A stretch of DNA of 43,891 nt from Thiotrichales bacterium (GTDB lineage: Bacteria > Pseudomonadota > Gammaproteobacteria > Francisellales > CACEW01): NCBI GenBank assembly GCA_947476405.1, contig CANJQG010000011.1, positions 1 through 43,891 of the forward strand. The letters are read 5' to 3'. Each line of letters begins with the position of its first letter. Position 1 is the first letter of the stretch. Positions 16,179 through 24,800 of the stretch are shown here, piece by piece. The notes beneath the pieces were generated by a model. That model ran no database searches and had not been told where the DNA came from. It saw nothing but the letters and a program-made list of their open reading frames with translations. Made by a program: the position numbers and the translations under genes.

Positions 16179-16987
16179 ACGCTAAAGCCTTCGATCATGG
16201 CATTCAGTTTATCTTGACTGAGCAAGCCCGGAATAATATTGGCAATGCCTGTTTGAGATTTATATAAAATAGCAGGGGTGGTTGTCAGTTGGGTCTCGGT
16301 TAAAAATGCCATATTATTTTTTAATTGTTGTTGTACTTTTAGGCTGGGTGAGTTTAAGGGCGGTGTGCCTCCGTCTTCGCTGCTTTCATTAAAATTGGTT
16401 TCGTTTTGAAGCAGCATCGCCAATGGATTCGGGCTGCTGAGGATGGCGTAAGCGCGACCAGCGCTGGATTCTTTCAGAAAAGCAACAGGAATCCAACGTA
16501 TGGCGAGGATTCCACTTTGAATGGCCGGTTGAAGTGCTTCGAATAATCGATGGCAGTAAATGCAATTTGGATCAAATAAAATATAAGCTTGATGAGCGGC
16601 TTTGCTGCTTCCTTGTTGAATATAAGTGACATTGGCAATATAGTTAAAAGCTAGGGAGGCCGATTTTGGGGTGATATAGGTTTGTTCATTTTGAGCAGAA
16701 ATATCGGTTCCATCCGCTGCAATAATCGTGCCTGAAATTAAATAGCGTTGTTGATTGTCCATGTAAATAATGCTTTGGGTATTGTTTTGTGTCGATTGGA
16801 CGACATAGCCTTCTAAGTTTCCAATTGCATTAAATTGACTTAAAACAGTGAGATTGCTATGGCTGATTTGACTAATCAGTTGTGGAGCGCTGGCGGAGTT
16901 AGGCGCAATATACCACCAATAGAGGCCTGCGCAGCTTGCAATGCAGATGATGGCGGTGATAAAAATAGTCAGGATTGTTTTGCGCAT
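16169..16987 (-). CDS. dsbG: Periplasmic thiol:disulfide interchange protein DsbG-like
   Basis: 272 residues. An N-terminal hydrophobic segment (about 5-26) serves as signal or anchor. A dimerisation part follows, then a thioredoxin fold with the active site C142-I-Y-C145 in ILFDPNCIYCHRLFEAL. E. coli DsbG has CPYC, so the first middle residue differs. The cis-Pro loop TTPAILY is present. DsbG/DsbC proteins reduce or isomerise disulfides or protect single Cys in the periplasm. The ribosome site (aggaga) lies directly behind the T-tract of the terminator downstream of mip. No separate promoter fits in the 55-base gap, so transcription must read through from mip or start inside it. Confidence 0.85.
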   Translation of the reverse strand: MRKTILTIFITAIICIASCAGLYWWYIAPNSASAPQLISQISHSNLTVLSQFNAIGNLEGYVVQSTQNNTQSIIYMDNQQRYLISGTIIAADGTDISAQNEQTYITPKSASLAFNYIANVTYIQQGSSKAAHQAYILFDPNCIYCHRLFEALQPAIQSGILAIRWIPVAFLKESSAGRAYAILSSPNPLAMLLQNETNFNESSEDGGTPPLNSPSLKVQQQLKNNMAFLTETQLTTTPAILYKSQTGIANIIPGLLSQDKLNAMIEGFSVCF

Positions 16988-17000
16988 GCGTTTCTCCTAG

Positions 17001-17027
17001 AAAAAAGCCCGTCGGAACGGGCCTTTT
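17001..17027 (-). terminator. Intrinsic terminator between mip and dsbG
   Basis: On the minus strand a perfect 6-bp stem (GCCCGT / ACGGGC, loop of four, 17007-17022) is followed by six T. It ends mip transcription. The plus side also has a short T run, so it may work weakly both ways. The dsbG ribosome site begins only a few bases after the T-tract, so it may act as a partial terminator. Confidence 0.8.
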
Positions 17028-17042
17028 CGTTTCATAAGGCAA

Positions 17043-17783
17043 TCACTTTGCTGCGTTTGTAGCCGCTTGAATTGCATTTGCTTTTGGCGCACCAATTGAA
17101 AGGAGTTCAATTTTGAAGGTGAGCGCCTGATTAGGACCAATCACTTGGGGTGCGCTCACGCCATAGCCAAGATCAGGAGTCATATAAATCATCCAGGTGG
17201 AGCCTACGGGCATTTTTGCAACCGCTTGTGTCCAGCCTGGAATGACTTGATTCAGTTGGAAGGTTGCAGGTTGGCCGCGTTTATAGGAACTGTCAAACAC
17301 GGTTCCATTTGGCAAGGTGCCTTCATAATTCACAGTCACGATTTCTTTTGCAGTGGGAATCTTACCCTTTCCTGCCGTCAAAACTTGGTAGTATAAACCA
17401 GGGGCCAATTGTTTGACACCAGGCTCTGCTGATATTTTAGTCATATAAGCTTGGCTTGCTGCGAGATTTGAGGTAGCCAGCGCTTGTTGTTTGGTTGCAG
17501 CTTGTTGCATCATCGTTTTTTGATAAGCCATTAAAGTCGCTTGCATATCAGCAGGTTCCATGGCTGGTTTTTTGCCACTTAAACCATCTTGAACGCCGGC
17601 TTGAAATTGATTTGCTTCAACATTAATGCCTTGTGTTTTAAAGCCATTTCCAATGTCAAAACCAATGGCATAACTGACTTTGTCCATTTCAGTTTTTAAA
17701 GAGGGGGTGAAAAAAGTAGCGTTAGCGCAAGCTGTAACGCCTAGTCCAATGGCAACAGCCAGACAAAGTATCTTTTTATTCAT
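17043..17783 (-). CDS. mip: Mip-type FKBP peptidyl-prolyl cis-trans isomerase
   Basis: 246 residues. A signal peptide is followed by the helical FKBP_N dimerisation region (MDKVSYAIGFDIGNGFKTQG; long helix about 75-125) and a C-terminal FKBP domain (about 140-232). FKBP pocket residues are visible: VNYEG, VFDSSYKRG, VIPGW, LGYG and LTFKIELL. Mip/FkpA proteins fold periplasmic or surface proteins, and Mip of Legionella and Coxiella aids intracellular growth. The leader ends in VTAC-ANA: V-T-A-C fits a lipobox (C19) but ANA also fits signal peptidase I, so lipid anchoring is possible but unproven. It has its own strong promoter and a terminator. Confidence 0.92.
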   Translation of the reverse strand: MNKKILCLAVAIGLGVTACANATFFTPSLKTEMDKVSYAIGFDIGNGFKTQGINVEANQFQAGVQDGLSGKKPAMEPADMQATLMAYQKTMMQQAATKQQALATSNLAASQAYMTKISAEPGVKQLAPGLYYQVLTAGKGKIPTAKEIVTVNYEGTLPNGTVFDSSYKRGQPATFQLNQVIPGWTQAVAKMPVGSTWMIYMTPDLGYGVSAPQVIGPNQALTFKIELLSIGAPKANAIQAATNAAK

Positions 17784-17826
17784 GATTTTTAGTGTCCTTA
17801 TATTGGTTTATTAAAGTAACCCCTGC

Positions 17827-17855
17827 ATCATAAAAAGCTTTCTGGTTTTTGTCAA
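17827..17855 (-). promoter_or_regulatory. Strong promoter of mip
   Basis: On the minus strand: consensus TTGACA (17855-17850), 17-bp spacer, TATGAT (17832-17827), 44 bases before the mip ATG. An aagga ribosome site follows. It is one of the best sigma-70 matches in the window. Confidence 0.8.
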
Positions 17856-17892
17856 TCAAGTGCAACGGCCTATTTCTATTTTGGGAAGATTC

Positions 17893-17901
17893 TGGTAGAA
17901 T
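17893..17901 (+). promoter_or_regulatory. Extended -10 promoter of rplY-pth-tgt
   Basis: TGG-TAGAAT (17893-17901) has the TGn extension. No good -35 lies 17 bases upstream, which is usual for extended -10 promoters. The rplY ATG is 65 bases downstream. Confidence 0.5.
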
Positions 17902-17965
17902 CACCCGTCCGCTTTGATTGGTCGCGATCAAGGTGTGGGCGATTGACTTTAAAAGGATAAGAATC

Positions 17966-18631
17966 ATGACGAAACAACACTTTGTTTTAAACGCTGAAAT
18001 TCGTACAGATTTGGGGAGAAGTGCGAGCCGCTGCCTACGTCGTAATGAAAAAATTCCAGCCGTTATTTATGGCGCAGGAAAAGAGCCTGTCTCCATTACT
18101 TTGGATCACAATAAAATTTTGCACGCATTAGAGCACGAAGCCTTTTATTCTTCTATTTTGGAGATTAAAATCGGTGCTAAAACCGAAAAAGCAGTTTTGA
18201 AAGATTTACAACGTCATGCATACAAGCCTAAAATTGCGCATGTCGATTTTTTACGCGTGGATGGAAATGTTGAAATTCATATGCATGTTCCTTTGCATTT
18301 CATTGGCGAATGTCCTGCTGTGAAAACAGGTGGCGTGATGAATCATTTAGTCAATGAAGTTGAAGTGGTCTGCTTACCTGGCAATTTGCCTGAGTACATT
18401 GAAGTGGATATCAGCGGATTGCAATTGGATCATACGATTCATTTATCTCAACTCGCTTTGCCTAAGGGTGTGAAGCTGGCTGAATTGGCGCATGATAATG
18501 ATGCAGGTGTTGTGAATGTTCATATTCCACGTGCTCTTAAAGCAGAAGACGATCAAGCGGGCGCACCTACTGCACCTGCAGTGCCTACTGTGAAAGATAC
18601 GGAAGAGCCTTCTGATTCCGCCAAAAAGTAA
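17966..18631 (+). CDS. rplY: 50S ribosomal protein L25 (Ctc/TL5 form)
   Basis: 221 residues from the ATG at 17966, which has an aaagga ribosome site. An upstream TTG would add 16 residues without support. The N-terminal L25 domain binds 5S rRNA (LNAEIRTDLGRSASRCLRR, IPAVIYGAGKEPV). The C-terminal TL5 beta domain (HMHVPLHFIGECPAVKTGG, VEVVCLPGNLPEYIEVDIS) is present, followed by an Ala/Pro/Glu-rich tail. This long form is usual in gammaproteobacteria such as Legionella, while E. coli has only the first domain. The rplY-pth pair is conserved in many bacteria; pth starts 11 bases downstream. Confidence 0.95.
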   Translation: MTKQHFVLNAEIRTDLGRSASRCLRRNEKIPAVIYGAGKEPVSITLDHNKILHALEHEAFYSSILEIKIGAKTEKAVLKDLQRHAYKPKIAHVDFLRVDGNVEIHMHVPLHFIGECPAVKTGGVMNHLVNEVEVVCLPGNLPEYIEVDISGLQLDHTIHLSQLALPKGVKLAELAHDNDAGVVNVHIPRALKAEDDQAGAPTAPAVPTVKDTEEPSDSAKK

Positions 18632-18642
18632 GCTTTTTCAAA

Positions 18643-19215
18643 ATGATTAAGTTCATTGTTGGTTTAGGCAATCCAGGCCCTCGCTACGCGGAAACGCGAC
18701 ATAATGCGGGGGCTTGGTTTATTGAGGCGCTGCCATCCCAATACCGCCTCAATTTACGTTTAGACAAAAAGTTTCATTTGGAATGGGCTGAATTGCCCTG
18801 TGCTTCGCATAAAGTCTTTATCGGTAAGCCGATTACTTTTATGAATGAGAGTGGCCTTGCAGTAGCTGCGTTTGCGCAATTTTATCAGATTCATCCCAGC
18901 GAAATATTAGTCGTGCATGATGAGCTGGATTTTCAGGCAGGTGAAATCAAGCTTAAGATTGGCGGCGGACATGGCGGTCATAATGGTCTGCGGGATATTT
19001 TAAATCGCCTGGGTTCAGCTGATTTTTATCGTTTACGTGTTGGGATCGGTCATCCCGGTCAGCGGGAGCAGGTGGTCAGTTATGTTTTGCATCCCCCCAT
19101 TTTAGATGAAAAAATTGAGATCGATCGCGCCCTTTATCGGGCAATGAAGGTGTTACCTGAAATTTTGGCTGGCGATTTTTCTAAAGCCATGAAAACATTA
19201 CATACAGAGGCCTAA
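18643..19215 (+). CDS. pth: Peptidyl-tRNA hydrolase
   Basis: 190 residues, the usual length. It frees tRNA from prematurely released peptidyl-tRNA. The family blocks are clear: IVGLGNPGPRYAETRHNAG with the catalytic His, KPITFMNESGLAV with the substrate-binding Asn, VVHDELDFQAGEIKLKIGGG with the Asp, and GHNGLRDI. No clear Shine-Dalgarno sequence precedes the ATG; translation is probably coupled to rplY, 11 bases upstream. Confidence 0.97.
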   Translation: MIKFIVGLGNPGPRYAETRHNAGAWFIEALPSQYRLNLRLDKKFHLEWAELPCASHKVFIGKPITFMNESGLAVAAFAQFYQIHPSEILVVHDELDFQAGEIKLKIGGGHGGHNGLRDILNRLGSADFYRLRVGIGHPGQREQVVSYVLHPPILDEKIEIDRALYRAMKVLPEILAGDFSKAMKTLHTEA

Positions 19216-19219
19216 GCGG

Positions 19220-20296
19220 ATGAAATTTGAATTATTAAAAAAATGTGGTGCAGCGCGGCGTGGGCGCTTGACTTTTGATCGTGGCACCATTGAAACACCC
19301 GCCTTTATGCCCGTCGGCACATACGGATCCGTTAAGGGTGTTTCACGTGAGGAATTAGAGGCTTTGGGCGCAGAAATTATTCTGGGCAACACCTTTCATT
19401 TGATGTTGCGTCCAGGAACGGAAGTCATTAAACGTCATGGTGATTTACATGAATTTATTAATTGGCCGCATCCGATTCTTACCGATTCAGGTGGGTTTCA
19501 GGTTTTTAGCTTGGGAAAATTGCGCAAGCTGAAAGAAGAGGGAGTGCATTTTAATTCGCCGGTCGATGGTCAGCGGGTCTTTCTGAGTCCTGAAATTTCG
19601 ATGCAGGTTCAGCGTGATTTGGGTTCAGATATTGTGATGGTTTTTGATGAATGCACGCCTTATCCTGCGACCGAAACCGAAGTGCGGTTATCCATGGAAA
19701 TGTCTTTGCGTTGGGCGAAACGCAGTCATGATGCGCATCAGGGAAATCCCTCCGCTTTATTTGGAATTGTTCAGGGAGGGATGTTTCCTCACTTACGTGA
19801 AGTTTCACTGGCGGGCTTATTGGACATTGGCTTTGATGGCTATGCCATTGGCGGGCTTTCAGTCGGTGAGCCCAAACATCTGATGATGGAAACCCTGACG
19901 CATCTGATGCCCCTGATGCCGGTTGATAAGCCCCATTATTTGATGGGGGTGGGTACGCCACAGGATTTGATCGATGGCGTTCGCTTGGGTGTGGATATGT
20001 TTGATTGTGTGATGCCCACACGGAATGGCCGAAATGGTCATCTTTTTGTGAAAGAGGGGGTCATTAAAATTCGCAATAGTCGATTTAAAACCGATGAAAA
20101 ACCCTTGGATGAAAGCTGTACCTGTTATACCTGTCAGCATTATTCCCGTGCGTATCTTCATCATTTAGATCGTTGTAAAGAGATGCTAGGTGCGCGTTTG
20201 AATACCATTCATAATCTGCATTATTATCAAAATCTGATGCGTGACATTCGCCAGGCGATTGAAGAAGATCGTTTTGATCAGTTTAAACTCTTTTAA
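19220..20296 (+). CDS. tgt: Queuine tRNA-ribosyltransferase (tRNA-guanine transglycosylase)
   Basis: 358 residues. Exchanges guanine-34 for preQ1 in tRNAs with GUN anticodons, in queuosine synthesis. Seen are LTDSGGFQVFSLGKLRK with the catalytic Asp region, GGLSVGEPK, DMFDCVMPTRNGRNG with the nucleophile Asp, and the zinc site C-T-C-x2-C...H (CTCYTCQHYSRAYLHH). It is about 15 residues shorter at the C-terminus than E. coli Tgt, ending shortly after IEEDRFDQFKLF. A decayed transposase lies just behind the stop, so the short end may come from an old insertion; core residues are unaffected. It starts 4 bases after pth. Confidence 0.96.
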   Translation: MKFELLKKCGAARRGRLTFDRGTIETPAFMPVGTYGSVKGVSREELEALGAEIILGNTFHLMLRPGTEVIKRHGDLHEFINWPHPILTDSGGFQVFSLGKLRKLKEEGVHFNSPVDGQRVFLSPEISMQVQRDLGSDIVMVFDECTPYPATETEVRLSMEMSLRWAKRSHDAHQGNPSALFGIVQGGMFPHLREVSLAGLLDIGFDGYAIGGLSVGEPKHLMMETLTHLMPLMPVDKPHYLMGVGTPQDLIDGVRLGVDMFDCVMPTRNGRNGHLFVKEGVIKIRNSRFKTDEKPLDESCTCYTCQHYSRAYLHHLDRCKEMLGARLNTIHNLHYYQNLMRDIRQAIEEDRFDQFKLF

Positions 20297-20299
20297 AAA

Positions 20300-20497
20300 A
20301 GGGCGCAGCCCAGCTTGATAGATGCGATCCCAAAATTGATCAAAACGTCCTTTTGTAAAAACTAAAGCGCGAAGCGCAAGAATAATGCCAGCGCCTTTTT
20401 CTTTCCAGCACATGCCAGATTTTCAAAGCCTTTCCTTGACCAAGGTTTTACACGCAGCCTCAGTTACTCCACAAGCAATATTTCTGGAACTCACTGC
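20300..20497 (-). pseudogene. Remnant of the C-terminus of an ISKra4-like transposase
   Basis: Read on the minus strand from about 20497, the frame gives ACGVTEAACKTLVKERL, an in-frame TGA (20425-20423), then KSGMCWKEKGAGIILALRAL and TKGRFDQFWDRI. The order G-V-x-E-A-x-C-K-T, SGM-x-W, GA-x-x-I-x-A-LR and GRF-x-x-FW is that of the end of ISKra4-type transposases. The rest of the transposase is missing and no terminal inverted repeat could be assigned. It fills most of the 316-base gap between tgt and the next gene. A short GC-rich hairpin followed by T (20302-20312, minus strand) is also there. The family assignment rests on memory of the motif. Confidence 0.6.
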
Positions 20498-20542
20498 TGC
20501 CCTCTAACATTAGCTGCGCAAAAATAGTGTTATCAGAGATAG

Positions 20543-20571
20543 TTAACATAAACAATTTTTTAATGTATTAT
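20543..20571 (+). promoter_or_regulatory. Promoter of the 20613 gene
   Basis: TTAACA (20543-20548), 17-bp spacer, TATTAT (20566-20571), 41 bases before the ATG, in an AT-rich stretch. Confidence 0.55.
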
Positions 20572-20612
20572 TCAAATCTAATATATTAAAAATAATGATT
20601 AAGGAGAAGTGC

Positions 20613-21734
20613 ATGTCATATTATTCCTTCAGATTTCACTCAAGAGGTATGTCAAATTATATGGTTGAGTTGCCGAACGAGCAATACAGTAAAGCTGAAC
20701 TAATAGAGGCTATCGTTTCTCAGCATGGAGAATTTCTTGTTAGTCAAGGAATATCTCGAACTAGACTGAATATAGTCTCAGGTGGCAGGAGTGTAGAGGA
20801 TGGGTTTTGCCCCAACCCTAATAATTGGGCTTTAGATTGTATGTTTAAAAAAGATCTTGACGAGGATATGGGCATCATTAGAAACGGGTCCATTTCTATG
20901 GCGGCCAGAATCAATGCGTTTGGACGAATTGCGTGCGAATTTTGTCGATCGACTACTCCGGATCAGTTAAAAGATCGCTTACTCCTAGAGGTTATTGACG
21001 CATATAGCGTGGAAAATGGGTATTCTTTTGCATTTGACCTTGCGCAAGAGGGAAATGCAGAGGGGTTTAATTATTGGGTTGGAACGCATGGTGGAATTGA
21101 GTTAATTAGTACAAGAATGTCAATGGCTCCTGAAAATATAACGACCTTTCTGATAAGAAGGGAGACTGAAGCGAGACGCTCATCGATGCCCGCTCTCACA
21201 AGCTATTCAAACCCCATTCTTAATTCCTTATTATCCGTACAGGCTATTCACACTTCACTGACTACTGGAGCAGCATTAACTTTTGATGTGCCCAACTCAG
21301 AAACAGATTTTCGTCAGAAAGCATTATTTGAATTTTCTCAGTTTTTCAAGGGGCCTTCTTTTACAGCTATTGTATCAAGCTTAGCTGAAAGACCTAGATT
21401 AATGGAGGCATCCATTCCCTTTTTGAAAAAATTTCCCAATATTTCTTTGGGGGAAATACAGGCTTTTGGCATCGATTTAATGAAATTTGAGGACCCGAAA
21501 AGATATACAAGCAACCTGGACATGAAGCTGGATGTCAAAATTTGTGAAATAGGCTGGATCATAAATAAACTTCAACTGCCTGCTGTAACAGCCTCTGCTA
21601 TGGCTTCTGCTTCTGGTGCAGGCGGGCCTTCAGCTAAAGCACTTCCTTCTTCAGCAATGGCATTTGGAGCTGGGCCTTCTGGTGCAGGCGGGCCTTCTGC
21701 AGATACGGCAGTTCTGGGGGCTGGACGAGACTAA
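20613..21734 (+). CDS. Unknown protein with a ubiquitin-like N-terminal region, effector candidate
   Basis: 373 residues from the ATG at 20613, chosen for its aaggag ribosome site; an ATG 18 bases upstream lacks one. Not recognised as a whole. Residues 3-65 read as a beta-grasp: strand SYYSFRF, strand NYMVELP, helix SKAELIEAIVSQHGEF, then QGISRTRLNIVSGGRSVEDG. The last part parallels the ubiquitin stretch GIPPDQQRLIFAGKQLEDG. The middle (about 80-330) is mixed helical with no clear family and no membrane segment. The C-terminal 45 residues are a low-complexity Ala/Ser/Gly/Pro tail with two GAGGPSA copies. It lies alone between a transposase remnant and the convergent dnaE, with its own promoter, as expected of an acquired gene. 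Function unknown. Confidence 0.75.
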   Translation: MSYYSFRFHSRGMSNYMVELPNEQYSKAELIEAIVSQHGEFLVSQGISRTRLNIVSGGRSVEDGFCPNPNNWALDCMFKKDLDEDMGIIRNGSISMAARINAFGRIACEFCRSTTPDQLKDRLLLEVIDAYSVENGYSFAFDLAQEGNAEGFNYWVGTHGGIELISTRMSMAPENITTFLIRRETEARRSSMPALTSYSNPILNSLLSVQAIHTSLTTGAALTFDVPNSETDFRQKALFEFSQFFKGPSFTAIVSSLAERPRLMEASIPFLKKFPNISLGEIQAFGIDLMKFEDPKRYTSNLDMKLDVKICEIGWIINKLQLPAVTASAMASASGAGGPSAKALPSSAMAFGAGPSGAGGPSADTAVLGAGRD

Positions 21735-21817
21735 ACATTAGTCAAAAAGATAAACTCTGCCACGCTCTGTTGCTTGCTGGTCAGCATTATGCGCTTTTAA
21801 CTGAAATACTAGAGCCC

Positions 21818-24800
21818 TTAAAACTCAACTGCAAATGAGTAAGGTGCGAGTGCTTCTAGAAAAGCATCCGTGATATTGACCGACCAGGCGCTACCCGCCT
21901 CGCACTGAATGATGGCATCTTCACGTTCGTAGCAGAAGTGAAGGGCGCATTGACCTCGGTTTTGGCGGAGTAATTCTGAGAGTCGTAGTAATTTAGCTTC
22001 AGTCAGTTCTTTTTCAGAAAGCGTGATTTTGAGTCGTTTTGCTTTTCCGCTTTTATAAATTTGTAGGTCATGGATGCGTTTGGCGACTCCTCTAAAACCA
22101 CCTGAAAAATCGTCGGGTTGAATTTCAGCTTCAATCACGACTTTGGCTTCGGGTTTAAGAAGGGCTTGATATTCATCCATCACTTCGCTAAAGCAAGTCA
22201 CATCCAATTTTCCGCTGAAATCCTCTAAGTTGATAACCATTAAAAAACTGCCTCGCTTGGTTTTTATTTTTCGAGTGTTCAGAATGATTCCTGCTAAATG
22301 AACACATTCACCGCGGCTAGTGGGATGGACTTGCGTCAAGGGTTGGATTTTTAAGGCTTTGAAGAGGCTGCGGTATTCATCCAATGGATGGCCGGATAGG
22401 CACCAGCCGAGGACTTGTTTTTCCTGCATAACGCGATCGTAATTAGAGGCTGCTTCAGCCATTTTCCAATGATGAGTGATCTCTTTGGGTGCCTGATTGG
22501 GTTCTTCTGCTGCAAACATTCCAAAAAGATCATCTTGGCCGGCATCGATGGCTTTTTCGTGTTGATCGGCTTCCTGCATCGCGGTTTCAAGGGAGTTTAA
22601 GAGGGTGCTTCGATTGGGGCCGAGTTCATCCATTGCGCCACTGTAAATCAGCGCTTCCATGACCCGTTTATTCACTTTGCGTAAGTCTACCCGTTTACAA
22701 AAATCAAATAAATTTTTGAAAGGGCCTTTATTGCGTTCTTCAATAATCAGCTCGATCGCGATTTGGCCCACGCCTTTGATTGCGCCGAGTCCATAACAGA
22801 CTGTGTGTTCATCAATGACGCTGAAGGGGTAAAGGCTGTGCTGAATATGCGGCGGTTGTAAGATTAAATGCATGGCTTTGCATTCTTCAACAAAACCAAC
22901 GACTTTATCGGTATTGTCCATGTCTGAGGATAAGACCGCAGCCATAAATTCAGAAGGATAATGGGCTTTTAAATAAGCGGTTTGATAGGCCAGTAATGCA
23001 TAGGCCGCAGAATGGGATTTGTTAAAGCCATAGCCTGCAAATTTTTCCATCAAATCAAAAATAGGGCCAGAGACTGTTTCATCAATTTTATTTTTCTGGG
23101 CGCCTTCGATAAAGACACTGCGTTGCTTTGCCATTTCTTCAGGCTTTTTTTTGCCCATGGCGCGACGCAGTAAATCGGCGCCCCCCAAGGTATATCCAGC
23201 TAAAACCTGAGGAATCAGCATGACTTGTTCCTGATATAAAATCACGCCATACGTAGACTTTAGAATCGGAGCCGTATCAGGATGCGGGTACTCGATTTTT
23301 GCGCGACCATGTTTGCGATTGATAAAATCATCAACCATGCCGGATCCAAGTGGGCCTGGACGAAATAAGGCGACCAGGGCGATAATATCTTCAAAACAAT
23401 CTGGAGAAAGCCGTTTGATCAGATCCTTCATGCCTCGTGACTCAAGCTGGAAGACGGCGGTGGTATCGCCTTTTTTTAAGAGTTCAAAGGTGAGGCTATC
23501 ATCCAGGGGAAGCAGGCTGATATCCAGCTTGCGATCAGGATGGCGATGATTGATATTGTCTACCGCTGCTTGAATAATCGTAAGATTGCGTAAGCCCAAA
23601 AAGTCGAACTTCACCAGGCCGGCAGCTTCTACGTCTTCTTTATCATATTGCGCAACCAGCTGTTCACTGCCTTCTTCACAATAAATTGCGGTAAAGTCAG
23701 TGAGGTCAGTGGGGGCAATGACCACGCCACCTGCATGTTTTCCGACATTGCGAACAGTGCCTTCCAATTTTAAAGCCATGTCAATTAAGGCTTTGACATC
23801 TTCTTCTTCTTCATATCGCCGTTTAAGCTGCGGTTCTTTGTCCAAGGCATCCTGCAAGGTCGTGCCCAAATCCAGCGGAATTAGTTTGGCAATGCCATCT
23901 ACAAAGCCATAGGAGAGGGCTAAAACGCGGCCCACATCCCGGACCACCGCTTTGGCAGCCATGGTGCCAAAAGTAATGATTTGTGAGACGGCATAGCGGC
24001 CATATTTGTTGGCGACATATTCAATCACACGATCACGCCCATCCATGCAAAAATCAATATCAAAGTCAGGCATGGAGACGCGCTCTGGATTCAAAAAACG
24101 CTCGAAAAGTAAATCGTAAGGGAGGGGGTCAATATCCGTAATTTTGAGTGCAAACGCAACGAGGGATCCTGCACCTGATCCGCGCCCCGGGCCAACAGGG
24201 ACGCCATTTTTTTTGGACCACTGAATAAAGTCTGCAACAATTAAAAAATAACCGGTAAAGCCCATTTGGATAATCATGTCGAGTTCAAGATTAAGGCGGT
24301 CTTCATAGGTTTTCTGATTGACATTCATGACCGTAAAGCGTTCTTGTAAGCCTCTATGGGCTTCTTGTTTAAAATAATCCGATTCAGTCAGCCCCTCTGG
24401 AATGGGGAATTTGGGTAAAAAAGCTTTGTCTAAAGTAAACGTGACCGTGCAGCGTTTTGCAATTTCCGCTGAATTATGCACGGCAATGGGGCAGTCTGCG
24501 AAACGTTCCGCCATCGCTTCTGCGGAAATTAAATAGTGCTGATCTGTAAAATTTTTAGGGCGATTGGGGTCGTCCAAAGTAAAGCCTTCATGAATGGCAA
24601 CGCGGACTTCATGGATTCCAAAATCATCCTGATTTAAAAAATAACTGGGATGCGTTGCGACGACGGGTAGCTTTTGTTTTTCAGCCCAGGGAAGGGCTTT
24701 GCGAATATAGGCTTCTTCATTGGGCTCGCCCACGCGTGAGATCTCCAGATAAAAACGCTGGTCTGGAAAAAGAGACTGCCAGAATTCAAGTGCCTGAAGT

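Noticed and set aside
17918..17965. Upstream TTG start for L25
   Set aside because: It would add 16 residues not found in L25 proteins; the ATG at 17966 has a ribosome site and the usual N-terminus.
17776..17967. 63-residue minus-strand frame upstream of mip
   Set aside because: It covers the divergent mip/rplY promoters and has no ribosome site.
20266..20350. Inverted repeat around cgttttgatca in the tgt end and in the transposase remnant
   Set aside because: About 15 matching bases with a loop of some 50 bases and no T-tract; more likely chance similarity of the two coding ends (RFDQF in both) than a terminator.
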